Shown here: positions 44,500-53,314 of the stretch, piece by piece
Position numbering within the stretch: the first letter of the stretch is position 1
Layout: every line of letters starts with the position of its first letter
Source of the DNA: Enterococcus_I eurekensis
Lineage (GTDB): Bacteria; Bacillota; Bacilli; Lactobacillales; Enterococcaceae
Reading direction: 5' to 3'
Assembly: GCF_042654605.1 (NCBI RefSeq)
Contig: NZ_JBHSGT010000020.1
Coordinates: 1-64,000, forward strand
Length of the DNA stretch: 64,000 nucleotides
Program-made: the position numbers and the translations under genes
Notes under the pieces: model-generated
What the model was told of the DNA's origin: nothing
The model's database searches: none
What the model saw: the letters and a program-made list of their open reading frames with translations, nothing else

Positions 44500-45414
44500 T
44501 TAACGTTTAGAGACTTTAATGTCTGGATAGATACCTGTTGCCTTAAAATGGCGGGTTTCATCATCATTGGCGAAGCGACCTAGGATGGAATGAGTTGGTA
44601 AAATATTAATAAAAGCATTAGGGTCCATCTCAAGTGTTGCTTGTTCTAAATCATAAAGCTCGTAGCGGGTAATCACAATCATAATCGTGCTACTTGGTAA
44701 GCCAGAAAAGCCTCCGACTGAAGGGAGTAGGGTCATTCCTCTAAATAAGCGTTCAGAGATGTTTTTTCCAACTTTTTCGGCATGTGTGGTAACAATCATC
44801 GCGGTAATCTTTTGATGACTCGTATGCATTAAATCAACCACACGGCTCATCGCATATAAAGAAATTACAGTGAATAGTGCACTTTCGATTGAGAAAATAC
44901 TGGCTGCGATTAAAATAATTAAGCCATTTAAAGCCAGCATGTAACTACCGACAGTTTTTCCCGTCATTTTAGAAAAAATAAGGGAAATAATATCCATTCC
45001 ACCAGTCGTAAAGCCCATTTTAAGTGAAAGTCCAACACCAGCACCAATTAAAACGCCCCCAACAATTGCGTTTAATAAAATGTTATCCGAAACGGCGCCT
45101 TCAGGAATAAGCATTGTCGCTAGGGAAATCCCCATTACATTAATTAAACTGAAAATTGTCGCATCTTTACCTAGCTTGATAAAACTTAAAATAAAAACAG
45201 GAATATTATAAATTAAAATTAGCGCTCCTAAGCTAAGGTGAATTCCTAATTGGGCATCGGCTACGGCAACCGTAATTTGCGAAACACCGTTTAAGCCTGC
45301 TGAAAGTACATTAGCAGGGGCTAAAAAGAAATTCATTCCGATACCATTTGCAATAGCAGTTAGGATTACGGCACCAACTTTTTTTACTAATTCAATTTGA
45401 GGGTTTTGTTTCAT
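44500..45414 (-). CDS. YitT family membrane protein
   Basis: 304 residues. Five or six membrane segments (to about 200) with ANGIGMNFFLAPANVLSAGLNG and GFTTGGMDIISLIFSKMTG as the family blocks, then a cytosolic DUF2179 domain (TAMIVTTHAEKVGKNISERLFRGMT). The function is not established; transport has been suggested. It stands alone on the minus strand, divergent from yajQ. Confidence 0.9.
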   Translation of the reverse strand: MKQNPQIELVKKVGAVILTAIANGIGMNFFLAPANVLSAGLNGVSQITVAVADAQLGIHLSLGALILIYNIPVFILSFIKLGKDATIFSLINVMGISLATMLIPEGAVSDNILLNAIVGGVLIGAGVGLSLKMGFTTGGMDIISLIFSKMTGKTVGSYMLALNGLIILIAASIFSIESALFTVISLYAMSRVVDLMHTSHQKITAMIVTTHAEKVGKNISERLFRGMTLLPSVGGFSGLPSSTIMIVITRYELYDLEQATLEMDPNAFINILPTHSILGRFANDDETRHFKATGIYPDIKVSKR

Positions 45415-45539
45415 TTATTTACATTCATCCTTTCATTTCATGATATCCGAACTTAGGATATCAGTTTCTAGTTAGAAAAGAAAGAACATCCTTAAAAAAT
45501 TTGGTATAATGAAATAAATAATTTACTAGGAGGCGCATA

Positions 45540-46031
45540 ATGGCAAAAGATGCAAGTTTTGATGTAGTTTCAGAAATGAATATGGAAGAAGTAAAAAATG
45601 CTATTCAAATGACAACGAAAGAATTAAAAAATCGTTTTGATTTTAAAGGTTCGACGGTTGAGATTACAATGGAAAATAAAAAAATGACGGTCTTAGGTGA
45701 CGATGATTTTAAAGTCGAACAAATCAAAGATGTGTTATTTGGAAAATTAGTTAAACGCGGGGTTCCAATTAAAAACATCCATTTTGGTGAAACGCAGCAT
45801 TCGTTAGGTTCAAAAGCGCGTCAAACAGCAGAGTTGATTAGCGGTATCGATCGTGAGAATAGTAAAAAAATTACGACTGCAATTAAAAATTCAAAAATCA
45901 AGGTGAAAACACAAATTCAAGAAGATCAAATTCGAGTAACTGGGAAAAATCGTGATGATTTACAAGAAACGATTCAACTTTTACGTAAATTAGATTTACC
46001 AATTGAACTACAATTTACCAACTATCGTTAA
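45540..46031 (+). CDS. YajQ family nucleotide/c-di-GMP-binding protein
   Basis: A 163-residue protein of tandem RRM-like ferredoxin folds: MAKDASFDVVSEMNMEEVKNAI at the start, NRFDFKGS, RQTAELISGIDRENSKKI and a KVKTQIQEDQIRVTGKNRDDLQ end. Some homologues bind cyclic di-GMP, others RNA; the role in Lactobacillales is unclear. TATAAT at 45505-45510 preceded by TGG is a likely extended -10. AGGAGGCGC precedes ATG 45540. Confidence 0.93.
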   Translation: MAKDASFDVVSEMNMEEVKNAIQMTTKELKNRFDFKGSTVEITMENKKMTVLGDDDFKVEQIKDVLFGKLVKRGVPIKNIHFGETQHSLGSKARQTAELISGIDRENSKKITTAIKNSKIKVKTQIQEDQIRVTGKNRDDLQETIQLLRKLDLPIELQFTNYR

Positions 46032-46091
46032 TTTATGAAACACTATGGAGCCATTCGTAGTGTTCTTTTTCTATCATCCGAGGAGGTAAGA

Positions 46092-46604
46092 ATGAAATTT
46101 CAACAAGCGACACTCAGTGATTTACCAAGGTTGACTAAAATTATGACCGAAGCGATTGAATTATTAAAAAAACAAGGATCTCCGCAATGGCAAAATGGGC
46201 ATGGACCAACAGCTGAAAAATTAACCGAAGATATTCAAAAACACCGGACGTATATCCTAAAAACAGCTGATGATGAGATCGCCGGAACCATTGCACTCAT
46301 TCCAGGGATCGATCCTGCATATACAGCGATAACTGAAGGAAAGTGGCAAGGCGATGCAAAATATTTGGCCTTTCATAAAGTCGCCATTAACCAACAGTTT
46401 CGCGGACAAAAAATAGCTGCCAAACTACTAGAAGCAGCCGTTCATGAAGCTATTAATTTGGGGATTCAAGATTTACGAATTGATACACATGAATTAAATC
46501 TTGGAATGCAAAAAGTAATCAAAGAGACTGGATTTGATTATTGTGGCGTAGTTCACTTTCCTATACCTGACGGGAAACGCTTAGCTTATCAAAAAATTGT
46601 TTAA
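46092..46604 (+). CDS. GNAT family N-acetyltransferase
   Basis: About 170 residues. The acetyl-CoA-binding motif is HKVAINQQFRGQKIAAKLLEAAV near 95-118, preceded by the strand containing EIAGTIALIP. The substrate is unknown. ATG 46092 follows GAGGAGGTAAGA; the longer frame from 46035 would begin right after yajQ with no ribosome site. Confidence 0.88.
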   Translation: MKFQQATLSDLPRLTKIMTEAIELLKKQGSPQWQNGHGPTAEKLTEDIQKHRTYILKTADDEIAGTIALIPGIDPAYTAITEGKWQGDAKYLAFHKVAINQQFRGQKIAAKLLEAAVHEAINLGIQDLRIDTHELNLGMQKVIKETGFDYCGVVHFPIPDGKRLAYQKIV

Positions 46605-46642
46605 AAAAACGGGATTTCCTAGAAAGGCGATCCCGTTTTTTT
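46603..46642 (+). terminator. Terminator after the GNAT gene
   Basis: AAAAAAACGGGAT (46603-46615) pairs with ATCCCGTTTTTTT (46630-46642). Confidence 0.9.
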
Positions 46643-46689
46643 CGTATCTATATATGCAACCATCTTTAATGAATCCGCTATCATATTCT

Positions 46690-46718
46690 TTGTTGTGCTC
46701 AAAGGATTATGATATAAT
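46690..46718 (+). promoter_or_regulatory. Promoter of the cell-wall hydrolase gene
   Basis: TTGTTG (46690-46695), 17-base spacer, TATAAT (46713-46718). Confidence 0.7.
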
Positions 46719-46750
46719 TAGAGAAAGATTAGAAAAATGGAGGGTATGTT

Positions 46751-49033
46751 ATGAAAAAAAGTCAGACATTACAAAAAGCCCTTTCCTTACTAACGACCGC
46801 ATTATTAATTTTTGCTTATGTAACACCTGTTTTGGCAACAACCAATGCTGATGTTGCGCAAGCAGAAACGGAGTCTATTGTCTTAGATGAAGCAGTAGCG
46901 GAAAACAGTGAGGAAGTCGCACCCATTGAGCCAGTTGAATCACAAGAACCGATTCCTTCTAGCGTACCTGATATCGTGGAAGAATCGGAGCCTCCTATCG
47001 TAGATTCTTCAAGTCAAACAGAAATAAATACAACAGAGGAGAGTTTAGAAACCACCGCAGAGTCAACAGAAACCGTTGAATCAACTACTACTGAAACTAC
47101 AACAGAAGAGTCGGGAAATTCATCCGAACCAAGCACGTCCACATCTGAAAGCCCAAATACTAGTACAAGTTCATCAACTGAGGAGTCATCAAGTAGTACG
47201 ACGGATACATCTCAAACAAGTTCAAGTTCAACGAGCGATTTATCAACTGAATCCTCTGAAGTCGAATCAAGTTCATCAGAAGATTCATCGACTAGTTTAT
47301 CTGAACAAACAACAGATAGCGAAGCGGATGACTCAGAAAGTAGTTCAGAAAGTTCTCAGACTTTAGAAGGAAGTGGCAGTCAATCATCCAATGAAGAAAG
47401 CCAGAAAGAACCGTCCAAAGAAACGCAATCACAACATCTAGGCCACACTTTACCACAAGGATCATTTCCTTCAGTTGGGACGGTCTTAGATGCACAATTA
47501 GCCTCTCAGAACTTTATTGAGTCAAATTTAAATGGTTTTGAGTTACCAATGTTAAAGAGCTACCAAAATAAACAAGACGCAGCAATTGTTTACGCTGCTT
47601 TGAGTCATCTAAACAAGCCTTATGATGTAGCAGGAAAAGGACCAGAATCTTTTAACAATCTAAATTTCCCACGCTATTTGTATCATGAACTTTTTAGTGT
47701 GGAGCTATCCGAAAGCTTTGATGAACTCATCCAATTTGGAGCAAAAACAGAAGTCAATAAAGTCCGTCCGGGTGATTTGCTTGTGTGGGAAAAAGAGCAA
47801 AAAGTAGCCATTTATTTGGGACAAAATAAGTTTATTATGGCTGACGATACGTTAAGTAAAGAACAAGCCCGAAACAAAGAACTTCTGCCTGAAATTAAGA
47901 CAGAGGATCAAGAAGCGATTCCTGGTGTTCGGATTTTCACTTTACATTTAGATGCTCTCGAAGAAGAATTACCCGAAGAACAAGACTTACTGACGCGCTA
48001 TGATTTTATTCGTACACCTGATTTTAGTGTTAATCGACCAAGCAATTGGCAATTAAATAGCTATGGTCAAAAGCAATTAGACCTTTATCCAGTAACTTTT
48101 GATTTTCAAGAGAATCCACAAACCAGCGCATTTATTGAATCAATTGGTGAATACGCTCGAGACTTAGGTTTAAAGTATGATGTCTTTGCTTCTGTTTTGA
48201 TTGCTCAAGGGATTTTAGAAAGTGGTTCGGGTTCGAGCGGCCTATCAAGAGCGCCTTATTACAATGTTTTCGGGATTAAAGGCAGCTCAGGTGGCGCCTC
48301 CGTTCAATTACCGACAATGGAGGACAATGGAAAAGGGGAGTTATACGGCATTAATGCCGCCTTTCGAGTTTATCCAAGTTACGAGAAATCACTTGAAGAT
48401 TATGTCTCTTTGATTCGTTCAGGGATTTCGGGAAATAAAAACTTTTATCGTCAAGTATGGCGTTCAGAAGCGCAGAACTACTTAAAAGCGACACGGGAAT
48501 TAACGGGGAAATATGCAACTGATACCCATTACAACAATAAGCTCAATTCAATTATTGCGGCTTATAACTTAACCCGTTTTGATAAACCTAGAGCAACTCT
48601 CAGCAATGAAATGATGAGTTTTCATCAGATTCCTGCCGTCTATCGAGAGAAGATTCGATTCCCAGAGTATAATGGCCAAAATTATAACACCTCAGGTTCA
48701 TATGGATCTGACCAATGTACTTGGTATGTCTTTAACCGCGTGAAGCAATTAGGAGGTAGCGTTGGTGATTTTATGGGAAATGGTGCGGATTGGCGTGATA
48801 CTGGTGATCGTGAGGGCTATGTTACTTCCGGCGTTCCTAGAGTGGGGTATGTCGTTAGCTTCAAACAAGGTGTTGCAGGCTATCACCCATTATACGGACA
48901 TGTTGCCTTCGTTGAGGCTGTCAGCGATGATGGGATTTTAATTTCAGAAGGAGATGCTTCTTACATTAATTATCGTGTGATTCCAAATGAAATTGCTCTT
49001 TCAAGTGGTGTTGGATATGTTGCCCCTAAATAA
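46751..49033 (+). CDS. Secreted cell-wall hydrolase: NlpC-like, glucosaminidase and CHAP domains
   Basis: 760 residues. A signal peptide ends near ALAT (about 30); a Glu/Ser/Thr-rich stalk runs to about 235. Residues 275-390 resemble an NlpC/P60 domain (DAAIVYAALSHLNKPYDVAGKGP, RPGDLLVWE), but where FDCSG should give the catalytic Cys it reads FNNLN, so this domain is probably inactive. Residues 455-620 match GH73-type glucosaminidases (VLIAQGILESGSGSS, YYNVFGIKG, AAFRVYPSYEKSLEDYV). The C-terminal CHAP domain has Cys (SDQCTWYVFNRV) and His (YGHVAFVE), so it can cleave peptide cross-links. Likely a major autolysin or division hydrolase. Confidence 0.9.
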   Translation: MKKSQTLQKALSLLTTALLIFAYVTPVLATTNADVAQAETESIVLDEAVAENSEEVAPIEPVESQEPIPSSVPDIVEESEPPIVDSSSQTEINTTEESLETTAESTETVESTTTETTTEESGNSSEPSTSTSESPNTSTSSSTEESSSSTTDTSQTSSSSTSDLSTESSEVESSSSEDSSTSLSEQTTDSEADDSESSSESSQTLEGSGSQSSNEESQKEPSKETQSQHLGHTLPQGSFPSVGTVLDAQLASQNFIESNLNGFELPMLKSYQNKQDAAIVYAALSHLNKPYDVAGKGPESFNNLNFPRYLYHELFSVELSESFDELIQFGAKTEVNKVRPGDLLVWEKEQKVAIYLGQNKFIMADDTLSKEQARNKELLPEIKTEDQEAIPGVRIFTLHLDALEEELPEEQDLLTRYDFIRTPDFSVNRPSNWQLNSYGQKQLDLYPVTFDFQENPQTSAFIESIGEYARDLGLKYDVFASVLIAQGILESGSGSSGLSRAPYYNVFGIKGSSGGASVQLPTMEDNGKGELYGINAAFRVYPSYEKSLEDYVSLIRSGISGNKNFYRQVWRSEAQNYLKATRELTGKYATDTHYNNKLNSIIAAYNLTRFDKPRATLSNEMMSFHQIPAVYREKIRFPEYNGQNYNTSGSYGSDQCTWYVFNRVKQLGGSVGDFMGNGADWRDTGDREGYVTSGVPRVGYVVSFKQGVAGYHPLYGHVAFVEAVSDDGILISEGDASYINYRVIPNEIALSSGVGYVAPK

Positions 49034-49098
49034 GCGAAAAAAAGAGGATTGAATCTTCATAGAACTATTGATAATATAGTCATGAAGGATGGTGCACA

Positions 49099-49284
49099 AT
49101 GAAAAAACGTTTACGCAAAAAGAAAATTTATAAAAAATATATTCAAGATATTTTTAAGGGCTACGAAAGCATGTTAGAAAATCCTGAATTGAAAGAATTA
49201 GAATTTAGTTACTTAAAAGAGACGACAGTTTTAAAACGTGATGAGAATCAACAGATTCGCTTCAGAACTTTTGATCAAGAATAA
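49099..49284 (+). CDS. Small basic hypothetical protein, 61 residues
   Basis: MKKRLRKKKIYKKY at the start is strongly basic, followed by a helical acidic stretch (ENPELKELEFSYLKE). ATG 49099 follows GGATGGTGC, a modest ribosome site. A terminator follows directly. No family is recognised. Confidence 0.6.
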   Translation: MKKRLRKKKIYKKYIQDIFKGYESMLENPELKELEFSYLKETTVLKRDENQQIRFRTFDQE

Positions 49285-49288
49285 TATA

Positions 49289-49340
49289 AAAAGAGATTGG
49301 TTGTTTTATTCGAAAAGAAGAGCAACCAGTCCCTTTTTTT
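49289..49340 (+). terminator. Terminator after the 61-residue gene
   Basis: GAGATTGGTTGTT pairs, with G-U wobbles, to AGCAACCAGTCCC (49321-49333), followed by seven T. Confidence 0.7.
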
Positions 49341-49390
49341 ATAAAAAAAATGATACACTAGAGATAGAAAAACGTTAAGGAGGAGATAAG

Positions 49391-50269
49391 ATGGACACAG
49401 AAAAAGAGCAAACGGTAACCGATTCAACTGAAAAGGTACAAGATTTATCTTTTGATGATATAAAAAGGGTTGCCGCCGATAATATTAGCGCTTTGCTTAA
49501 AGACCTGCAAGATTTTGAAACAGCGATTAAAGAAGAAAATATTCAAGATATTTATCGAATTTATAATGGACGTTTAAACAAAGAATTGCGCCAAAATTCT
49601 AATCAAAATCATGAGATTGATGAATTGTTAGCTAGTAAAATTCACGAGAGTCTGATTAATGTGTTTCCCTTTATGCATCAAATGAAAAAAGAGGATGCGA
49701 CAATTTTCTATTATCAAATTGATCAATATTATCGTCAAAGACCTACTGTGTATCTCGATTCTAGTATTCCTGAACTTTATATTTTGCCAAATGTCTTAGA
49801 GGAATGGCGCAATCCCCAAACGACTTCTAAAGAGGAAATTGCTGCCTTAGAAGTTAAAATGGATGAAATTGAAGCTAAAAAAATAAACGCTAAAATTGCA
49901 ATTGATCAACTGGATGCAAAGCTTCATGAATTGAAAACAGAACAAAACAATATTGAGCAAAATAAAGGTTTCTTTAATCGTGGAAAAGTGGATGAGGATT
50001 TGGAAGCCATCCATATTAAACAAAAACAATTACAAGAGCAACGCTTAAAATGGTTGCCTTATTTGACAACCGATAATTCTCAAGTCCATTTAGAAAAAGA
50101 GGCACTTTTACGCGAATATGAAGATAAACGTCTGCAAAGAGCAATCATTACTAAAGAGCTAAGACTGATTAACAAACATTTTGGTTCAGTTGAGCAGATG
50201 GTAGAAAAAATTGATGCGTTTTTAGTCGGTTACTTAGCTGGTGAAGGGGTTGAGTCCAATGGAAGATAA
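49391..50269 (+). CDS. Unrecognised coiled-coil protein
   Basis: 292 residues, no signal peptide or membrane segment. Residues 1-110 look helical and acidic; 150-225 are a strong coiled coil (EIAALEVKMDEIEAKKINAKIAIDQLDAKLHELKTEQNNIEQ), interrupted by GFFNRGKVDED, a turn often seen between two coiled-coil arms. AAGGAGGAG precedes ATG 49391. It overlaps the next gene by 11 bases and begins a tight five-gene set. No function is assigned. Confidence 0.75.
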   Translation: MDTEKEQTVTDSTEKVQDLSFDDIKRVAADNISALLKDLQDFETAIKEENIQDIYRIYNGRLNKELRQNSNQNHEIDELLASKIHESLINVFPFMHQMKKEDATIFYYQIDQYYRQRPTVYLDSSIPELYILPNVLEEWRNPQTTSKEEIAALEVKMDEIEAKKINAKIAIDQLDAKLHELKTEQNNIEQNKGFFNRGKVDEDLEAIHIKQKQLQEQRLKWLPYLTTDNSQVHLEKEALLREYEDKRLQRAIITKELRLINKHFGSVEQMVEKIDAFLVGYLAGEGVESNGR

Positions 50270-51152
50270 AGACTTACAAACAAGCACAACCAATTATTCA
50301 GATCCGTATTTAACAACAAAAGAAAATTACAAATTAGAAATTGACACGTGGATTAGCGATGCGGAAGCAGAGCTAGCGGATTTATACTTGCGGAAAAAAA
50401 TCTTAGAAGCTGATTTCTCAACGTTGTTAGAGCAATATAAGTGTTATATTTTAGCGGATGAAAAGATTTCCACAATTGCCAAGACAAATTTAATTACTTA
50501 TTTTTCGTATGATTTATTAAAACCATTTAAATCCGTTGGTCTGGAACAAACAGAGCACTATAACACGTGGGAAACAAGACACTTTTATACCGCATACCAA
50601 CTCGATGAACAAAAAAATCTCGTTTTTTATTTCAAACTGAAAGTCGTTGATGAACGTTTTGTCGTTGACTATTTACCTTTGATTACCTTGAACGTTGCGG
50701 AAATGACGGTCAAAATTAATGATAAACACGTTCGAACATTGATTTCTTTGTGGTATTCCGATAAGTTTTTGTCCCGTAGCCAATTGTCTTTATTTAACCA
50801 AGATATCAATGAGTTATTGAAATATTTTAAATCATGCGGTTTTGAAGTGTTACCAAGCTTATTAGATAATACGCAAGCTTTATCCTTACGTGTTGTCAGT
50901 AATTTCCCTGTTAGTCAAACAACGCTAGATCGAATTTTTATTACAGCAATGGAGAACGAAGAATACGATTTTGAATTGCTTGGAGAAGAAACGTATCAAG
51001 TATTGTTAAATCAAGAACAAAATATGATTATTTACCGGCAAGCTGAGCAAACGGAGCTTTTTATTGATTCCAATAATCGTCGTCGTTCGATTTTAGATTT
51101 TGCGACAAGTTATCCATTCTTAGTGCCGTTATTTGTTAAAGGAAATACCTAG
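50259..51152 (+). CDS. Unrecognised protein, partner of the coiled-coil protein
   Basis: About 297 residues, soluble. A short helical region (EAELADLYLRKKILEADFSTLLEQYKCYI) is followed by alternating strands (HFYTAYQLDEQKNLVFYFKLKVVDERFVVDYLPLITLNV). It ends in FATSYPFLVPLFVKGNT. ATG 50259 follows AAGGGG and overlaps the preceding gene, implying coupled translation and possibly a complex. The stop TAG abuts the methyltransferase ATG. No family is recognised. Confidence 0.75.
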   Translation: MEDKDLQTSTTNYSDPYLTTKENYKLEIDTWISDAEAELADLYLRKKILEADFSTLLEQYKCYILADEKISTIAKTNLITYFSYDLLKPFKSVGLEQTEHYNTWETRHFYTAYQLDEQKNLVFYFKLKVVDERFVVDYLPLITLNVAEMTVKINDKHVRTLISLWYSDKFLSRSQLSLFNQDINELLKYFKSCGFEVLPSLLDNTQALSLRVVSNFPVSQTTLDRIFITAMENEEYDFELLGEETYQVLLNQEQNMIIYRQAEQTELFIDSNNRRRSILDFATSYPFLVPLFVKGNT

Positions 51153-51872
51153 ATGTCTGAAGATAATTTGCAAGAAGAGATTGATTTTTGGGACGATTTT
51201 GCACTCGAATATACCCAGATTCAAAATGAATCGGCACTCAATATTGTATCGGATGTCGGTAATTACTTAGCCAAGCAAATACCGATGAAGACCGAGACGT
51301 TAGTGGATTTGGCCGGAGGCAGTGGTAAGTTTTTGCCTGTATTATATCCGCTAACATCGAACTATTTATTAGTTGATTTTTCGAAAGAAATGATTGCACT
51401 GGCTCAAAAAAAATATCCAATAGAAAAAAATGGTTTTATAATAAGTGAACAAAATCGATTTTTAGCCCAATCCGCCAGTCAGACGTACGATATTTTGTTT
51501 TCAGCAATGAATCCAGCAATTCGAACAAAAAAGGATTTAAATGAAATCATCCGTGTGACGAAACAAAAAGTTTATCTGTTAAGAGTTATCCAAGAGGAGG
51601 ACGCGCTATTTGGTCCTTTCGAAGAGCCGAGTCAAGATTGGGATCTGATGGCGCAGTATAAAAATTGGCTAGATTTGCCTTATCAAAGTCATTTTTTTAC
51701 CTATCAACTGGAGGAAGTTATTACTAAAGTTTTTTTTGAGGCTTATTTCGAGGATGATTTGTCACCTAAAATACTCGAAATGGCAGTAGAAAAATTTTTC
51801 TCAACCAAAACAATAGCGATTAATCGAAAAACCATCACTTTTGAATTGTTAAGTATTAATGTAAATAGCTGA
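51153..51872 (+). CDS. Class I SAM-dependent methyltransferase
   Basis: 239 residues. Motif I is LVDLAGGSGKFLPVL near 48, motif II NYLLVDFSKEMIALAQKK near 68, and a post-motif helix DILFSAMNPAIRTKKDLNEII near 110. The start at 51153 directly follows the previous stop. The target (small molecule, protein or RNA) cannot be read. It is the third gene of the tight set. Confidence 0.85.
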   Translation: MSEDNLQEEIDFWDDFALEYTQIQNESALNIVSDVGNYLAKQIPMKTETLVDLAGGSGKFLPVLYPLTSNYLLVDFSKEMIALAQKKYPIEKNGFIISEQNRFLAQSASQTYDILFSAMNPAIRTKKDLNEIIRVTKQKVYLLRVIQEEDALFGPFEEPSQDWDLMAQYKNWLDLPYQSHFFTYQLEEVITKVFFEAYFEDDLSPKILEMAVEKFFSTKTIAINRKTITFELLSINVNS

Positions 51873-51886
51873 AAGGAGGGGCGTAC

Positions 51887-53314
51887 ATGAAAATTACTCA
51901 ACTATTAACTAAAAATCAAGAAGTCCAATTCATGGTGTTTGAATACTTGCTTTACCATGACGTCCCGATTTCGTTAAAAGAGCTTGAACAAGCAATTCAT
52001 GTTTCTTTACCTACGCTACAAAAAGAATTGTTAAGTTTACAAGTTGAATTAACGTCATATGATCAACAGGCAAAACTCGTGCGTGATCAAAATGATTTTT
52101 ATGAGCTAAAGTTACCGAATCATTTTTCAGTGAAAGATTTTTTGACCAACTATTTACAGAAATCATTAGATTATCAGCTTTTTTTATCAGTATTTTATCA
52201 AAAAAATATTTCGATTACGAAAATGATAATGGATTTACAAGTCAGTGAATCTTCCATTTTTCGTCGTTTTAAAGCGATTAATCAACTTTTAGCCGAATTT
52301 GATGTACAAATAAAAAATAAAAACATTATTGGTTCCGAAAAACAAATTCGCTATTTCTTTTTTCATTTTTTTTGGCATAGTCATTCTTATCAATATATTC
52401 AACAAAATTTTGATAAAAAGAATAGCCAACATTTGATTCAAATTATTGAAGCGCTTTTTGAACGTAAATTTACATCTAGGGAATTTTGGAAGTTAGTTGT
52501 TTGGTTTAATATTATGGAGCATCGCTTTGATTATCACGAAGACCAAGTCCAAGAGTTCCCAACGGATTTTTTACAGCTATTAGAAGAAGATTTGATGTTT
52601 CAAAAATTGAAAAACATTTTAGCGCGTTTTTTAAGCCGCTTTGCGTATCAATCCTTTGAAGATGAAACCATTTATCTTTATTTATTTTTGCTTTCAGAAG
52701 GGATTTATGTTCCTCAAGCAAAAGAATCGAGTTTAATTAAAAATATTTATGAATCAAGCCAACTCGTACAGCAACAAATTTTAGGTGAGAACCGTATGAC
52801 AGATAAAGGAGAAGAATTTCTCTTTATCTTACATTGTACGGCCACTTTTTATCGCGGAAGTTTTGAAGAGGAAATGACGTTGTCTCGACATTACGCCTTA
52901 TCGGACATTTCACCTGAGAGATTAGATAAATGTATGTCGATTGTTGAAAAGCGTCTTGCTCGTCATCTGACAAACACACAGTGGAAGATTCTCGACTTTC
53001 ACTACGGCTTGATTTATGATATGTTTCATAAACAAGAAAAAAAACAACAAAGAATCGGAATTGTGATGGAAGCAAATCTGGAATCAGAATACTATTTAAG
53101 TCATTTGAAAAAAAGTCTACAAACGTATGATAACATCCATGTAGAAGAGGCGATTGAAGGGGTCTATTATCATCTATTATTGGTTAATGAATTCGTCGAT
53201 GTTAAACTATATACTTGGGAAACATCGATGATTATTACCGAGCGCTATACACCGCATGAAATTAGACGAGTGAAAGAGTTATTAATCAAGAATAAGGCAA
53301 TTGAAGGAGAATGA
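51887..53314 (+). CDS. Mga-like transcriptional regulator
   Basis: 475 residues. The N-terminal winged HTH (ISLKELEQAIHVSLPTLQKELLSL, near 27-50) and a second HTH (MIMDLQVSESSIFRRFKAINQLL, near 105-130) form the Mga/AtxA arrangement. The remaining 330 residues correspond to the PRD- and EIIB-like parts of such regulators, which in relatives respond to sugar-PTS phosphorylation. It overlaps the flavoprotein gene by four bases. It probably controls this operon or surface genes nearby; targets are not known. Confidence 0.85.
   Translation: MKITQLLTKNQEVQFMVFEYLLYHDVPISLKELEQAIHVSLPTLQKELLSLQVELTSYDQQAKLVRDQNDFYELKLPNHFSVKDFLTNYLQKSLDYQLFLSVFYQKNISITKMIMDLQVSESSIFRRFKAINQLLAEFDVQIKNKNIIGSEKQIRYFFFHFFWHSHSYQYIQQNFDKKNSQHLIQIIEALFERKFTSREFWKLVVWFNIMEHRFDYHEDQVQEFPTDFLQLLEEDLMFQKLKNILARFLSRFAYQSFEDETIYLYLFLLSEGIYVPQAKESSLIKNIYESSQLVQQQILGENRMTDKGEEFLFILHCTATFYRGSFEEEMTLSRHYALSDISPERLDKCMSIVEKRLARHLTNTQWKILDFHYGLIYDMFHKQEKKQQRIGIVMEANLESEYYLSHLKKSLQTYDNIHVEEAIEGVYYHLLLVNEFVDVKLYTWETSMIITERYTPHEIRRVKELLIKNKAIEGE

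Noticed and set aside
46999..47420. Ser/Thr-codon-rich repeat tract as a microsatellite or separate gene in another frame
   Set aside because: It is the low-complexity stalk of the wall hydrolase; the open frame at 47076-47366 is a shadow of its biased codons.
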